Source: Symbiotaphrina buchneri (taxonomy: Eukaryota; Ascomycota; Symbiotaphrinales; Symbiotaphrinaceae). Taken from it: a DNA stretch of 64,000 bases. The stretch is from positions 638,725 to 702,724 of the forward strand of contig BCIG01000005.1 of assembly GCA_001599915.1 (NCBI GenBank). Reading direction: 5' to 3'. The translations under genes were made by a program, and so were the position numbers. A model generated the notes under the pieces. It made no database searches, was not told where the DNA came from, and saw only the letters and a list, made by a program, of their open reading frames with translations. Below are positions 46,631 through 57,260 of this stretch, one piece after another. Every line of letters starts with the position of its first letter. Within the stretch, counting starts at the first letter, position 1.

Positions 46631-48387
46631 TGTGACGTGCTAGAAGGAGGATGGAAGGTGTCTGTAGAGATTGACGCTCTGCGCAAATAGAAACAGGATG
46701 AAATGTCGTAGCAAGATGATGAAATTGGAGAGTAAAAAAGCTTCGGGAACGACGGCTTTCGGGGTCAAGCTATGACATTTCGTTGGGGTCCGGCGCTTTC
46801 AAGGTCACGTGCATCTCGCGCTTCCGGCTACAATTCGTTTCACAACACATGGCATTCTCTTCCGCCTCTATTGCAAGCTTCTTCTGCGCCTCTTCCTTTG
46901 TCACTTTCAGTTACGTAATGGTTGCGGGGAAAGACCACCCCCGAAGCCTTGAAAAGTGAATGTGTCCCCCAGTGATTTGACAACCCCCGATCCTCCGGGA
47001 GCCTTGTCACGATCTGAATCAGTGACGAAGCTGCGAGATGACAGGGATCGATCAACACAGATCTGGTAAATCAGGTCCAGAATCTCCTTGTGCCCTATAT
47101 TCACAGTGAATGAGTCCCAGCATTAACTGTCATGTCTCATCTCGTCTCTCTACATCGTATCATATCTATCCGCATATCTCATCTACCTGCATCGTATCGT
47201 ATCGTATCTATCTGCCCGTGTATTAACATCGTAGCCTATCTGGGATATGTCTGTGATGGTTGGACCGATTAATCGATCAATCGATCAAGGGCACCATCTT
47301 ATACCTGTTCACATATCTAAGGTATCTGTATATCAAAGTGGGATCAGTCTGCATGGTGCACCAGATCGCCCCTTTTCGTATGAGAGGGGCGTGCAGTTAC
47401 CGATTACCTTCGTAGAATATCTAGACGGCGGATGTAGAGCTCGAGCGTTATGCATAGCATGGATTCAGCTTGCATCAAGGGGCGCCTGTGGCTCTGTTCA
47501 GGTCTCAGGGCAATTCTAAGGGGAAAACATCTCATCTCTCCTGCCATTACTCAAGCATAGACCTTTCCCTTGATGTTGTCTGCGGAATAACTTCATTATT
47601 CGATGATCTATGAGAACTTGTCTGGCCTTGACATGCGTGGACCTTTAACTTAGCCTACCTGTGCGGTAGTTTGGTCGCCAGGTACCCGACGTGACAGTCA
47701 GCACTTTATTTTCCACTTAAAGAGGACACAGATAAAGATCCCCCGTATCATCGGCCGGACCTTATCAAGACTCTAGACTCCATGACGAGCAATTTGGTCT
47801 AGAAACGAACTCGTGAGGCATTGTTATTGTCAATCATTTCCTCGGCTTGTGCAGCCAGCCACCTCGTTATCTTTCGACGATGACTGGTTCCGTCTAGTTA
47901 ATAACTGGGACGTCGGTACGATACTGGCACCTTCCTTTCAGAGGCAAGGCATCCCTCCCTTTGGTTCGTATCTCGCCACAAGATACCGCGAGTACTCCGT
48001 ACATCGTGAAAGCCACTCTCGTCTTGTTACAAATAAGATATCTTCCCTTGCGCCCCGCTTGTGCTTATCTTAGCCAATATCTTAGGTGGCCGGTCGACTT
48101 ATGTCGTTGGCCGTCCAAATCATCCAATCAACATGCCTGTCAATTGACTATCAATTCCCGATTCATTGCCGAACTATGTGATCCCAGCAAGTGTCTTCTT
48201 ATCAACGTAATTCAGTAACTGTGCGCATCAACTGCCATGGGTCAGACAAGGGATGAGGGATCGGACCATGTCCGTCATTGCATGGCATGGTGGTTCGTAT
48301 ATATGCCGGGGTCTCCCGCGACTGTGGCCTGCGTCTCACACCCTCTGTTGAGCTCCGATATTCTTCTGCCATTTTGCGCGTTTGAAT
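46631..48387. other. Intergenic region (MDH / permease)
   Basis: The 1757 bp between two divergent genes contain a short (ATCGT)3 microsatellite at about 47191-47205, a TAAGGTA copy at 47318 and several GATA sites (listed separately). I found no protein gene in it. Confidence 0.5.
47730..48204. promoter_or_regulatory. Cluster of five HGATAR sites upstream of the permease
   Basis: Consensus GATA-factor sites (HGATAR or its complement) occur at 47730-47735, 47762-47767, 47867-47872, 48065-48070 and 48199-48204. AreA/Nit2-type GATA factors activate nitrogen-source permeases in fungi, and the downstream gene belongs to such a family. About two sites would be expected by chance in this length, so the cluster is suggestive only. 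Confidence 0.5.
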
Positions 48388-50435
48388 ATGGACAGTCAAG
48401 TCGAGAAGGCCCCAGCGGCCGAGTCGCCCCGCAAGCCAAGCATCGTCAGTGGTAGTATGCAGAATGCCGACCCAGAGGCTGTCGTATCGGAGAAGATCCT
48501 CAAGCATTCGAAGGATGGAGACGAAGCGTTGAAAGCCTTAGCACTTGAAGGTGAACAACGTCTCGTGCTAGACAAAGAGACTGAAAGAAGACTACTGCGA
48601 AAGATTGACTTTAATCTCCTGCCGGTATATCTTTCTGTTTGACACCAGAAGGCAAGACGGCTGATATGTCTAGTTGCTATGTGTTGTTTACGGCTTAAAT
48701 TATCTTGACAGTAAGAACTAGCTATGTTCTTATAGAAGAAAGGATGCTGAGCTTTGTCCAGAGACTACACTATCATATGCCAGTGTTATGGGCCTGAAGA
48801 CCGACCTCCATCTTGTGGGCGATGATTACCAGTGGCTAGGATCGTCAGTATTCATGTTAGCTCCTTCGAAATACCAACTTACTGATGCGGTCTGTTCAGG
48901 ATGTTCTACTTTGGTACTGTTACCACCGCTGGCCAACATATCTACCCGAGTTATCATTGACTTCGAGCCAGGATACATTGCTTGGGAATATCCGACCAAT
49001 CGCTTGCTTCAACGTTTGCCCTTGGCGAAATACTCGGCTTTCAACATTATACTGTGAGTTGCAACCGTAGATACTGGCTCAAATTGCTTATGGGGTTAGA
49101 TGGGGTCTGGTTTTGTGTTGTTTGGCTGCTGTGAAAAATTATTCAGGGGCGATTGCAGTCCGCTTCTTCCTCGGTCTCTTTGAGGCTGCGGTTACCCCTG
49201 GTTTTGCTCTTTTCACCTCGCAGGTACACTCTTGTTGTCTTCACTTCCCTCTACTTGTTTGCTGACTACCTCAAGTGGTACACGAAGGAAGAGCAAGGTG
49301 CCCGGACTGGTATATGGTTTAGGTACGTTTTTAACATCTAGGCTAAGGGATATTTTCTGACGAGAAAAGCTTCAATGGCTTCGCTCAAATATTCGGTGGT
49401 CTCCTTGCTTATGGAATCGCCCGAGGAGTAGACAAACACGGAGCTGCCATTGCAGGTTGGCAGATCATCTTTCTCGTCATCGGTCTGCTTACTGCCAGTA
49501 TCGGTGTTATTTTCCTTTTTGTGATGCCGGATAACCAGCTCAACGCTCGGTTTTTGACTCAAGAAGAAAGAATCCTCGCCGTGGAAAGAATCAGAGTAAA
49601 CGAACAAGGTGTCGGTAACAAGCATTTCAAGATGTATCAATTCAAGGAGGCGCTCCTTGATCCCATGACATGGGCGTTTGCATTCTATGCTCTTACAGCA
49701 GATATTCCGAACGGTATGTTAACCTTGACATGGGCAGAGAGAGAAGTCTGCTAACAGACTAGGTGGCATCTCGAACTTCTTCAGTCAACTTATCGTCAGC
49801 TTTGGATACACCTCAGAACAAAGTCTTCTCTATGGTGCTCCAGGCGGAGCTATTGAAGTCATCACGCTTATTGCGGGTGGCTTCCTTGGCGATCGGTATG
49901 GACAACGTATACTGGTCGCCTCGTCAGGGCTTCTGATCTCCATGATTGGGATGCTTCTGATAGTGTGTCTGCCACTTACCAACAATGGCGGTCGTCTTGC
50001 CGGTTACTACTTGACTCAGTCCAGTGCGATGCCATTTGTGGGTCTCCTTTCCCTCATCTCGACGAATGTCGCGGGCTACCCCAAGAAGACTACCGTCGCA
50101 GCCATTTACTTGATCTTTTATTGCGCCGGGAACATAATTGGGCCCCAAATTTTCAGACCCAAGGATGCGCCTCGTTATGTTCCCGCCGAGATCACCATTC
50201 TTTGTTGTTGGGGGGCATGTCTTATTGATCTTGCTTTCATTTGGTGGTATTACAGGCACTTAAACAAGGCCAAGGCTAGTGTCCGAGCCCAGCCGCACTA
50301 CGGTACGTCCTCTAGCCAATCGAGTATTCTTGTCCCGTAGATACTCCTACTAACTGTACTGCAGCGAAATTGGAAGATCAAGAGTTCTTGGACCTTACAG
50401 ATAAGGAGAACCCTGAGCTCATCTACCGTCTTTGA
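48388..50435 (+). CDS. MFS transporter, allantoate permease (Dal5/ACS) family
   Basis: Ten exons (48388-48624, 48674-48710, 48762-48843, 48900-48913, 48972-49053, 49100-49223, 49276-49322, 49370-49713, 49763-50302, 50365-50435) give 525 aa; all nine phases close. Exon 4 has 14 nt, and intron 3 uses a GTCAGT donor. The cytosolic N-terminus (about 70 aa) leads to helices carrying the family signature: NYLDKTTLSYASVMGLK, then WEYPTN, RFFLGLFEAAVTPGF and the loop EEQGARTGIWFSFNG. A second half has GGFLGDRYGQRILVA, the MFS loop between helices 8 and 9, and NVAGYPKKTTVAA. The family carries anions such as allantoate, nicotinate and related compounds with protons; substrate undetermined. GATA sites upstream would fit nitrogen control. 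Confidence 0.9.
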
Positions 50436-51601
50436 TATGGTCATCTGTTTTCAAGAGGAGCAACAGAACACGACAGCGCCTAGCTGTTGTTTATCTGCCA
50501 CGGCCTATTCACAAGCAGACGCCTGTCAGGGGATATAGGGAGCTGTATATGGTAGCTGATGACTTCGCTGAGTCTGTTACAACCTGTTCATGTATGTACA
50601 TGTCGATATGAAGTCTAGTCTAGCTGGAGAATTCATGTCTGTATTGTAGCTGTGCCTATCGCAGTCTTCACTCTGTTAACTCAGATTGGTGGATCCGATC
50701 ATCTCACTCACACCTCCCGAGGAGTCTGCGATGACTGGTACTGCTTCCAGGGTGAAATAATCTATATATCCAAGCAGATCGCGAACGCTAATTCACCAGC
50801 TACGTCAGATCTCTTCATCGTAGTGTCCTGTCCATTAACTGGTTGTGATCATATAAGATCTCCGGCAATCAGGGTTGAGATCTCCGGCCAGATGTGGCTC
50901 AGGGATCTTGATTCGATAAGCGAGGTAGTCTTCTTTCACCGGCCATATCAGATCATTCCATCTTGCTCGCTCTCCTCATCGTCAGTGGTTGCGATGGCGT
51001 AGGGTTTCGGCAGATCGGATCAAGGGTTGCTAATGAGCACGATAAGTTTTCAGGCAGTTGTGACTTCGAGATCTTGATTAGATAAGCGAGGTAGTTAGAG
51101 ATCAGCGAGTCAGGCTCGTCGGGGTTCAATAGAGGCGATCCCGGTGAGTCTGGAGGATACGATAGTGGTTTCCCAAGGCAGGCAGGTACCTTACCTTAAC
51201 ATACGATTCACCGTGGTATCTCTACGATATCCAACTTGTTGCAACTCGCTGCAAGGTACCATCATGATGTAGCTCATATTCTACAACTTACCTATAAGAG
51301 CGAAATCAGGCAATCGCGTTTCCTTTTCCTTTGCTTTTTCATCAGTATCGTCAAGCTCTTCCATGTCTTTGATTGGTTATTGTTTAAGGCGCTGCAACGT
51401 GACCGCAGGCAGGCCAGGGCGCGGTCGCCTAGTTGCCTTGCTGCCGGATGGATGCCTCTCGGTGGCCCGCGCCTACAAAGATGGCATGGCGGTGAGAAGA
51501 GGCGTTCACCGCAGACTTCGGTCGCTGTCGCTACAGAGATGCAGAAGACTCTCATTTACCTTTATACGGTTCCCTGAAAGCGTAAATGTCAAGTCGCCAG
51601 G
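50436..51601. other. GATC-rich intergenic region
   Basis: These 1166 bp, upstream of the zinc-ribbon protease genes, are unusually rich in GATC/AGATCT words and carry an imperfect 26-nt direct repeat (listed separately). A tandem gatctccggc repeat lies near 50868-50890. TACCTTA occurs at 51187 and 51192. No coding frame is convincing. This may be the worn remains of a small repeat element. Confidence 0.4.
50904..51095. repeat. Imperfect 26-nt direct repeat
   Basis: The unit gatcttgatt-N-gataag-cgaggtagt lies at 50904-50929 and again at 51070-51095, differing only at base 11 (C versus A). The 140 bp between are not similar to each other. Origin unknown. Confidence 0.7.
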
Positions 51602-53665
51602 ATGACCTTCTCCATCTACGCGTCTACTTGGTATTGTTGCTTCTGTGGAGGGGGACCCAACAGTTGGCAATTCGACGACTGCTGTCCCTCTTGCCAGAGA
51701 CCTCGATGTGCACAATGCGACTTTGAGGATGACCATGGAGGCCATCAAGTCCCCAGTTCAGTTGGACTAGTTTATGGGACTGCTCCATACATGCGGTTGA
51801 CTGGTGGTAGAATGCAAAACCATTCAGCTAGTCAACAAGACGGCCAGCAAGCAAGTCAACACATAAATCAAGACAAAAGTCAAGGAACAGCAGTCGCGCA
51901 ACCTCTTCTCGAAAGTCTTCGAAAAGGTCGTGTGTTTGTCAGTCATGACTATAATCTCTCCCTGTCCCGTACCAGACAAGAGCCACCATCACATGATAGA
52001 CTGATGCAGTGGTTAGAGAACGTATCCGCAACAGCTGTCGCTGATGCTTTATTCGCCCAACAGTGGGAGACGGAAGTTTTACCATTGTTGCAAACGAAAC
52101 TACCGCCCCATCTTGGGATGTGCTTCACTATTGATCTTTTCAAGGATTACGACTCGGAGAGTACACGGCATTCACGAGTAGTCTACATAACCTGCCCTTT
52201 GAGCAAATCTTTCGCGAAGAAGCTCATGGTGGCTGCCCTTGTGTTGCACGAAATTCCACCTGCTGAGCAACATACTTTACGCCTGAAATTCCTGAGAGGA
52301 ATTCGTGGTCGTTGCGTATATCCGTATGGAACGAGTGCAGACGACCCAGATGCCGATTGCGAGGCAAGAACGCCCCATTATACACCACAACCTGCATTAG
52401 GTTCATCCATTGGTTGCCATTCAACGGGAGAAGCTGGCACATTGGCCGCGTATCTTGTTGTTAATGGACATATATGTGCTTTGACGGTCCACCACCTCTT
52501 TGTTGACGATAGTGAGGACACAGCGAAGGCTACGATTAAGCCTGATCAAAACATCCTATGTACTCAGCCTGCCCGTGAAGACCTTAATGCGCTTTGCGGC
52601 AAGATCGTCAAGATGGAGGCACTGCGGGCAAACCTCAATAAGTGGGAATCCAAGAGGGTTGACGCAAAATTAGAGACATTGCGGGGGATTCTGCGAGGCA
52701 TGCCAAAAGGCATTTCTGGTTATGATGATGTACCCCTATTCGGCCATGTTCTAACATCTTCTGGGCTCAGAACAAGGCCATGCTCACAACAGTTCGAAGG
52801 AGATATTGCACAAGGGGAGACAGAAATAGACTGGGCGCTCATTGTTGTGGAAGCCAGTCGCATAGGGACTAATACAATCTCTATCGAAGCCCCCGAGCCT
52901 CCGCAGATGAGCGAGACGTCTGTCCCAAAACGGATCGAACTCAGTTGTACCAAAAGGTCTACTGTCCTGCCAAATGCACCGGTACACTGCGTAGGTCGCA
53001 CCAGCGGGTATCAGATTGCGCAAGTCTCATCCGCAAGGCGCTTCAGCAATTGGTATGACAGTCAAGGACATTGTTTCCGCTCGACGAGGGAATGGAGTTT
53101 GAGGAGGGTAAGCTCAGCGATGACAGAAGACGCCTGGGTCTACAGAGGACCAGGCCAGCCTGGAGATTCGGGAACGGCTGTACTCACTATACCGGAAAAC
53201 AACCTCTGCGGGATGATTTGGGGGCGAAACCAATATTTCGGAGAAGGTGAACGCATGGCTCTGTTCACTGCTATCAACGAGATTATAGACGATATCAAGG
53301 AGACAGTCCCTGTCATCACACAGGTCGACTTGCCTGGAGAGATCATGGCTGCTCAAAGAGTGATTGGAGCAGCAGAACTGCCGGCTGTAATTCCTTCAGC
53401 TTCTGATTTGCAAGCAGAGAGTCCAGTCAGCGATGATGCTGGCTTCCCTGCAGCCATATCTTCGACGGAGGCACCTGCTGTTGCTCTGGACTCCATCCTC
53501 CCAGCCGAGGTCTGGGGTACCTCTCCTAAGATGCCAAATCCATCCAGGACAGGTACTAGAAGAAATCAGCGAGGGCGTGGTGGTCATTCACGCCTCGCTG
53601 ACGATAAAGCGTCTGAGTTGGCGAATATGTTGACTACCATGAGAGGAGTGACAGTAGCGGGCTGA
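51602..53665 (+). CDS. Zinc-ribbon / trypsin-like serine protease protein (paralogue A)
   Basis: A single exon of 687 aa. Residues 10-39 form a zinc ribbon, W10-Y-C-C-F-C15 ... C27-C-x2-C31-x4-C36-x2-C39. A Gln/Ser-rich linker follows to about residue 100, then a helical region. The protease core has GSSIG...GTLAAYLVV, LTVHHLF (His297 or His298), EIDWALI (Asp410), GRTSGYQ and GQPGDSGTAV (Ser523), which together match the His-Asp-Ser triad order of the chymotrypsin fold. No signal peptide or membrane helix is present, so it appears intracellular. The C-terminus is Ala/Pro-rich with a basic Arg/Gly patch. The start at 51602 aligns with that of the downstream paralogue (M-x2-F/S...ST). Substrate unknown; protease activity is inferred from motifs. 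Confidence 0.8.
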   Translation: MTFSIYASTWYCCFCGGGPNSWQFDDCCPSCQRPRCAQCDFEDDHGGHQVPSSVGLVYGTAPYMRLTGGRMQNHSASQQDGQQASQHINQDKSQGTAVAQPLLESLRKGRVFVSHDYNLSLSRTRQEPPSHDRLMQWLENVSATAVADALFAQQWETEVLPLLQTKLPPHLGMCFTIDLFKDYDSESTRHSRVVYITCPLSKSFAKKLMVAALVLHEIPPAEQHTLRLKFLRGIRGRCVYPYGTSADDPDADCEARTPHYTPQPALGSSIGCHSTGEAGTLAAYLVVNGHICALTVHHLFVDDSEDTAKATIKPDQNILCTQPAREDLNALCGKIVKMEALRANLNKWESKRVDAKLETLRGILRGMPKGISGYDDVPLFGHVLTSSGLRTRPCSQQFEGDIAQGETEIDWALIVVEASRIGTNTISIEAPEPPQMSETSVPKRIELSCTKRSTVLPNAPVHCVGRTSGYQIAQVSSARRFSNWYDSQGHCFRSTREWSLRRVSSAMTEDAWVYRGPGQPGDSGTAVLTIPENNLCGMIWGRNQYFGEGERMALFTAINEIIDDIKETVPVITQVDLPGEIMAAQRVIGAAELPAVIPSASDLQAESPVSDDAGFPAAISSTEAPAVALDSILPAEVWGTSPKMPNPSRTGTRRNQRGRGGHSRLADDKASELANMLTTMRGVTVAG

Positions 53666-54159
53666 TACAAATTTTGCATGACTATGAATTGGTGCGTCAT
53701 CAGGGGCGCAGATCACGATCACTCCATCGTGCTAACATCGGTGATGCGATTCTTTCAGTGACCAGAGCTGTCGGATCGGCCAGCCCCGATCGGGTACCTG
53801 AGATCAGGGGTGTTCAAGCATTTTCAGTTAATTTGCTTTAGAGGTGACTAGTATTATCCAGATTGTATCGCCGTTCCACAACTTCAGGATCGTATCGGTC
53901 TTCGTTTGATCCCTGGTCGGGTAGCATATCCAGATACTCGCGTATCAGGCGGGTGGGCTCCCTGCCGTTGTTGTATAGGCTATATATCAGATTAATCTCA
54001 AAGAATGTTTGCAATTGGCGGAATATCACTCGTGTGGAAGTTATGTTCGTGTCAGTCTTCATGATATAGAAAGTGCACCAGGGTGCGCACAGGGCGGAGA
54101 GAGGGCGGAGAGAAGGCGGACGAGGGTAGTGGGCGGGGCCGCGTTCGCCTTTCTGCCTC
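53666..54159. other. Spacer between the two protease paralogues
   Basis: These 494 bp hold the first gene's 3' UTR and the second's promoter. The part at 53690-53810 is GATC-rich and contains tcggatcggccagccccgat, an imperfect inverted repeat. Just before the start (about 54085-54135) it is GC-rich with gggcggag repeats. Confidence 0.45.
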
Positions 54160-56665
54160 ATGGACGCCTTCTCCCAGGTAAGTAGGCTGCGCTGCAGCCT
54201 TGTATATAATTCGGCAAGGTGGCACCACTCTTGAGTAATGGGATGTGACTGCTACTGAGCAGATACCTTCGACATTCTGCCGGTATTGTTGTCGGTGCGG
54301 TGATGGGCCTCAGGGCAGCTCTCCTAACAATATCATATGCGCCGACCCGCACTGTCAGCATATCTTCTGCCCTTCCTGCGGGCTTGAAGAGCTCAACACG
54401 CAGCCAGTCGAGCAACTACTTCGGCCGCCGACTCCTGCTCCGACACCCAGAAGCAAGACTACATCGAGAGAAAGACGGCCCCAGCACCCTGAACCCCGAC
54501 ATGAGCGTGTTCTGGCAGGGGACACCCCGAGGCATAGTACAGAAGCACCAGGGGTTGGATACATACGACCCGACTCATTCCGTGAGGATTTCGTGGAAGC
54601 TTGGGAAAGCTTGCTCACAACTTTTGCCCGGTTCCTGTCCAAAATCCTCTCGTCCCCGTTGGCTGCAACTTCCCGTTTCCCCTCAGGGCCTGGTTTTACC
54701 GTCAATCTTTTTGAAGACCATCCAGCCACCTCAACTTCTACCTCTTATGTTGCTGTGATCTCTAGTCACAGGCCGGAACCTCGCCGCAGACGTGTCCATA
54801 TTGCTCAAAAGTTACTATGCCTTCTTCCTGTTCGTTTTCGCCATATATTGCGATTCCAATTTCTAGTCAGCAAGATAGAGAGGACCAATGGCTTCAACTC
54901 CCGGACACCACCAAGACTTGCGCACTTCATGTCGCGTCCCTCCATGGGAGCATCGATTGGGAGCTATGTTTCCCCTGGGTCGGCCACCTTAGGCGCTTAT
55001 ATCGTTGTCAAAAGAGCCCCTGATCGTCCTGGTGACGATCCTGTGCCTCATGTATGCTTCCTTACTGTTCACCATCTACTGGCAGAAGACTCCAATCCTT
55101 CTGGAATTACCTTTTCAGACGAGCATGTGGTTTTGCAACCGTCCACTGATGATTTGAAAAGCAATTTGGATTCTCAAATATATCAATATAAACAACTCTT
55201 GGTGAATCAATCCCCCGGAACGGATTATGTGCACCACACCTGTGTGCTCGATCTATTGGAACGGGCACGAACGGAGCTTCTCCATGGGGCTAACGCATAC
55301 TGTACGAGAATCGGATCCGTCATATCTTCGTCCGGTCTACGGATGCGCGAATATACTATCAAGTCACACGTGGAAACGAAGCGGGCTGTAACGGAGATGG
55401 ATTATGCATTGGTTTCAGTTGACCCTTGTCGACAAGAGGAGAATGTGTTCGAAGTGCGCCCAGAAGATCTGCCTGGATCGGAAAGCCATGAAGAATCTTA
55501 TCTAGATCTTGCATCTGCATCGAAGCGTATTCACTTTTGCGATTCTCTCGGTCCCGTCAAGCCTAACGCTGCTGTGCATACAATCGGGCGAACGAGCGGG
55601 TATCAAGCGGGAAATATGCAGATCTCGGCAGCTCCTAGCTTTTTGGGATGGTGCGAGACGCCCACTGGAGCAATAAGAGAACGAAGGGAATGGGCGATCA
55701 TGTCTTGTGGATCCACAGGGGAGGATGGCGACTCTGGAAGCGCTGTCATCACGCAGGGAGATAATGTCCTGCAGGGGATCATCTGGGGCCACCATAAGAG
55801 CGAGAGCGCGGCCAAAATCGTATACTTCACGCCTGTTGACATAATCCTTCAAGATCTCCTAGAGAGACATCCAGAAATCGAGGGGTTTAGCATGCTCCCG
55901 AGGCAGATTGGGCGATCCATGGATAGTGAATTCCAACCTGCCGCTTGCAGTTACACCTCCATCCCCGCAGATCTCTGGCCTGATCTACAAGATATTGCTG
56001 GCTGTCAACAGAGCTGGGATTCGGACGGTGCTCCTGTGCAAGACCGCCGTCAGGAGCCGTCAAGCTCACTACCATATAATGAAGATGTTATAGAACTTCC
56101 AGAAAGCAGCGGTGGCCGAACGTTGTACATGGATGTTGGAGGTGATACGCTCGATGTACCCTTCTGGTCTGATGATGCAATAGCGTCGATGCTGGAAGAC
56201 AAGGATCCTGAATCATCCCAATATTATTTCGGAGCTAATGATGACGCGATGAATCATGACGACGCAGAGACCTTCAAGTCGATACTCGAGTCCCTTGCAG
56301 GGGATCCATTGTTGGATGACAATACGGAAGACTTGTCCAACCGATCAGCACTAGAAATGCAGGGAAATTTATCATCGCATGGCGAAGAGCATTTACTGGC
56401 AGTCGACCACTACAACACGAGCATCTCCTCGTTCCCCTTGGACGGAGACATTCAACTCGATACAGAAGGGAACCTTCCGGCCTTCGGACGTATCTATGAG
56501 GGCTTGTCAGCAGAGGAGCTCACGCATATCAAGGACATGTGTGATGAGCCGGGCCCATCACGCGTGCGCATAGACTCCCCGAGACCTGCATCGAGTGCTG
56601 GTAAAAAAAGAGAAGGAGACGAGTTGCCTGAACAGATTAAGAGGGCAAGACGAGGCGATAGGTGA
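54160..56665 (+). CDS. Zinc-ribbon / trypsin-like serine protease protein (paralogue B)
   Basis: Two exons, 54160-54177 (18 nt) and 54263-56665; 806 aa. The 85-bp intron has GTAAGT, branch GCTACTGAG and CAG, and gives the opening MDAFSQIPSTF, parallel to paralogue A. The zinc ribbon is Y14-C-C-R-C18 ... C32-x4-C37-x4-C42-x2-C45. The protease core shares GASIG...ATLGAYIVV, LTVHHLL (His276/277), EMDYALV (Asp386), GRTSGYQ and GEDGDSGSAV (Ser497) with A. The C-terminal 250 aa, absent from A, are strongly acidic (SDDAIASMLED, DDDAETF-like patches) and end in a basic KRARRGDR, which could act as a nuclear signal. Same strand as A, 494 bp apart: a tandem duplication, old enough to have diverged strongly. 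Confidence 0.8.
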
Positions 56666-57260
56666 CGAAGGGAAACGGATCTCTTTTATATATACTCATG
56701 CAAAGAGAAGAACTTAAATCCCAACTTTATCAGTCATTTAAGTGGAAGGGGAACTTTGGGAATCATAAAAGCACGTCACTTCCTCAGAATATTCATTTTA
56801 CCCCTGAATTGCCCCTAAAAGCGATTTCAATCAATGTTTTTAAAGTCAAAAAATTAGAGTTTTATAGTACAACCAATCTTTCAAAGTGAATAGAGTGTTC
56901 AGTGACTCGCACCTCGGGAATCCAGGGGTCGGATACCCTTTTTAATTCACAGATGAATTTTGTTTTCACAGAGCTGTAATGATTCTTGTACTAATTAAGA
57001 TGCCGATCAAGATGGAGGCCCATCTCATGATCTCATCGGTGATCTAATCGGCATATCTGATCTGATATTGAATCAGGGGCGTCTGACCAGGGATAGCTAG
57101 ATACGTTAAAGAGAGCTTGTGGAGCTGGTGATTCAGGGTCCGGCAATCTCTTGGCCTATTCACTGGGGAAGGAAAGTCTATCATTAACTGCAATTCTTAT
57201 CAGAGCCTAGAACACAATGGTATATCCTGCGAGTCACCATATCATCTACCGATGCCATTT
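56666..57260. other. AT-rich intergenic region
   Basis: The first 330 bp after paralogue B are markedly AT-rich compared with the rest of the window. Near 57000-57058 there is a weak inverted repeat (tgccgat ... atcggca) in GATC-rich sequence like that upstream of the protease pair. No gene is seen. Confidence 0.45.
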
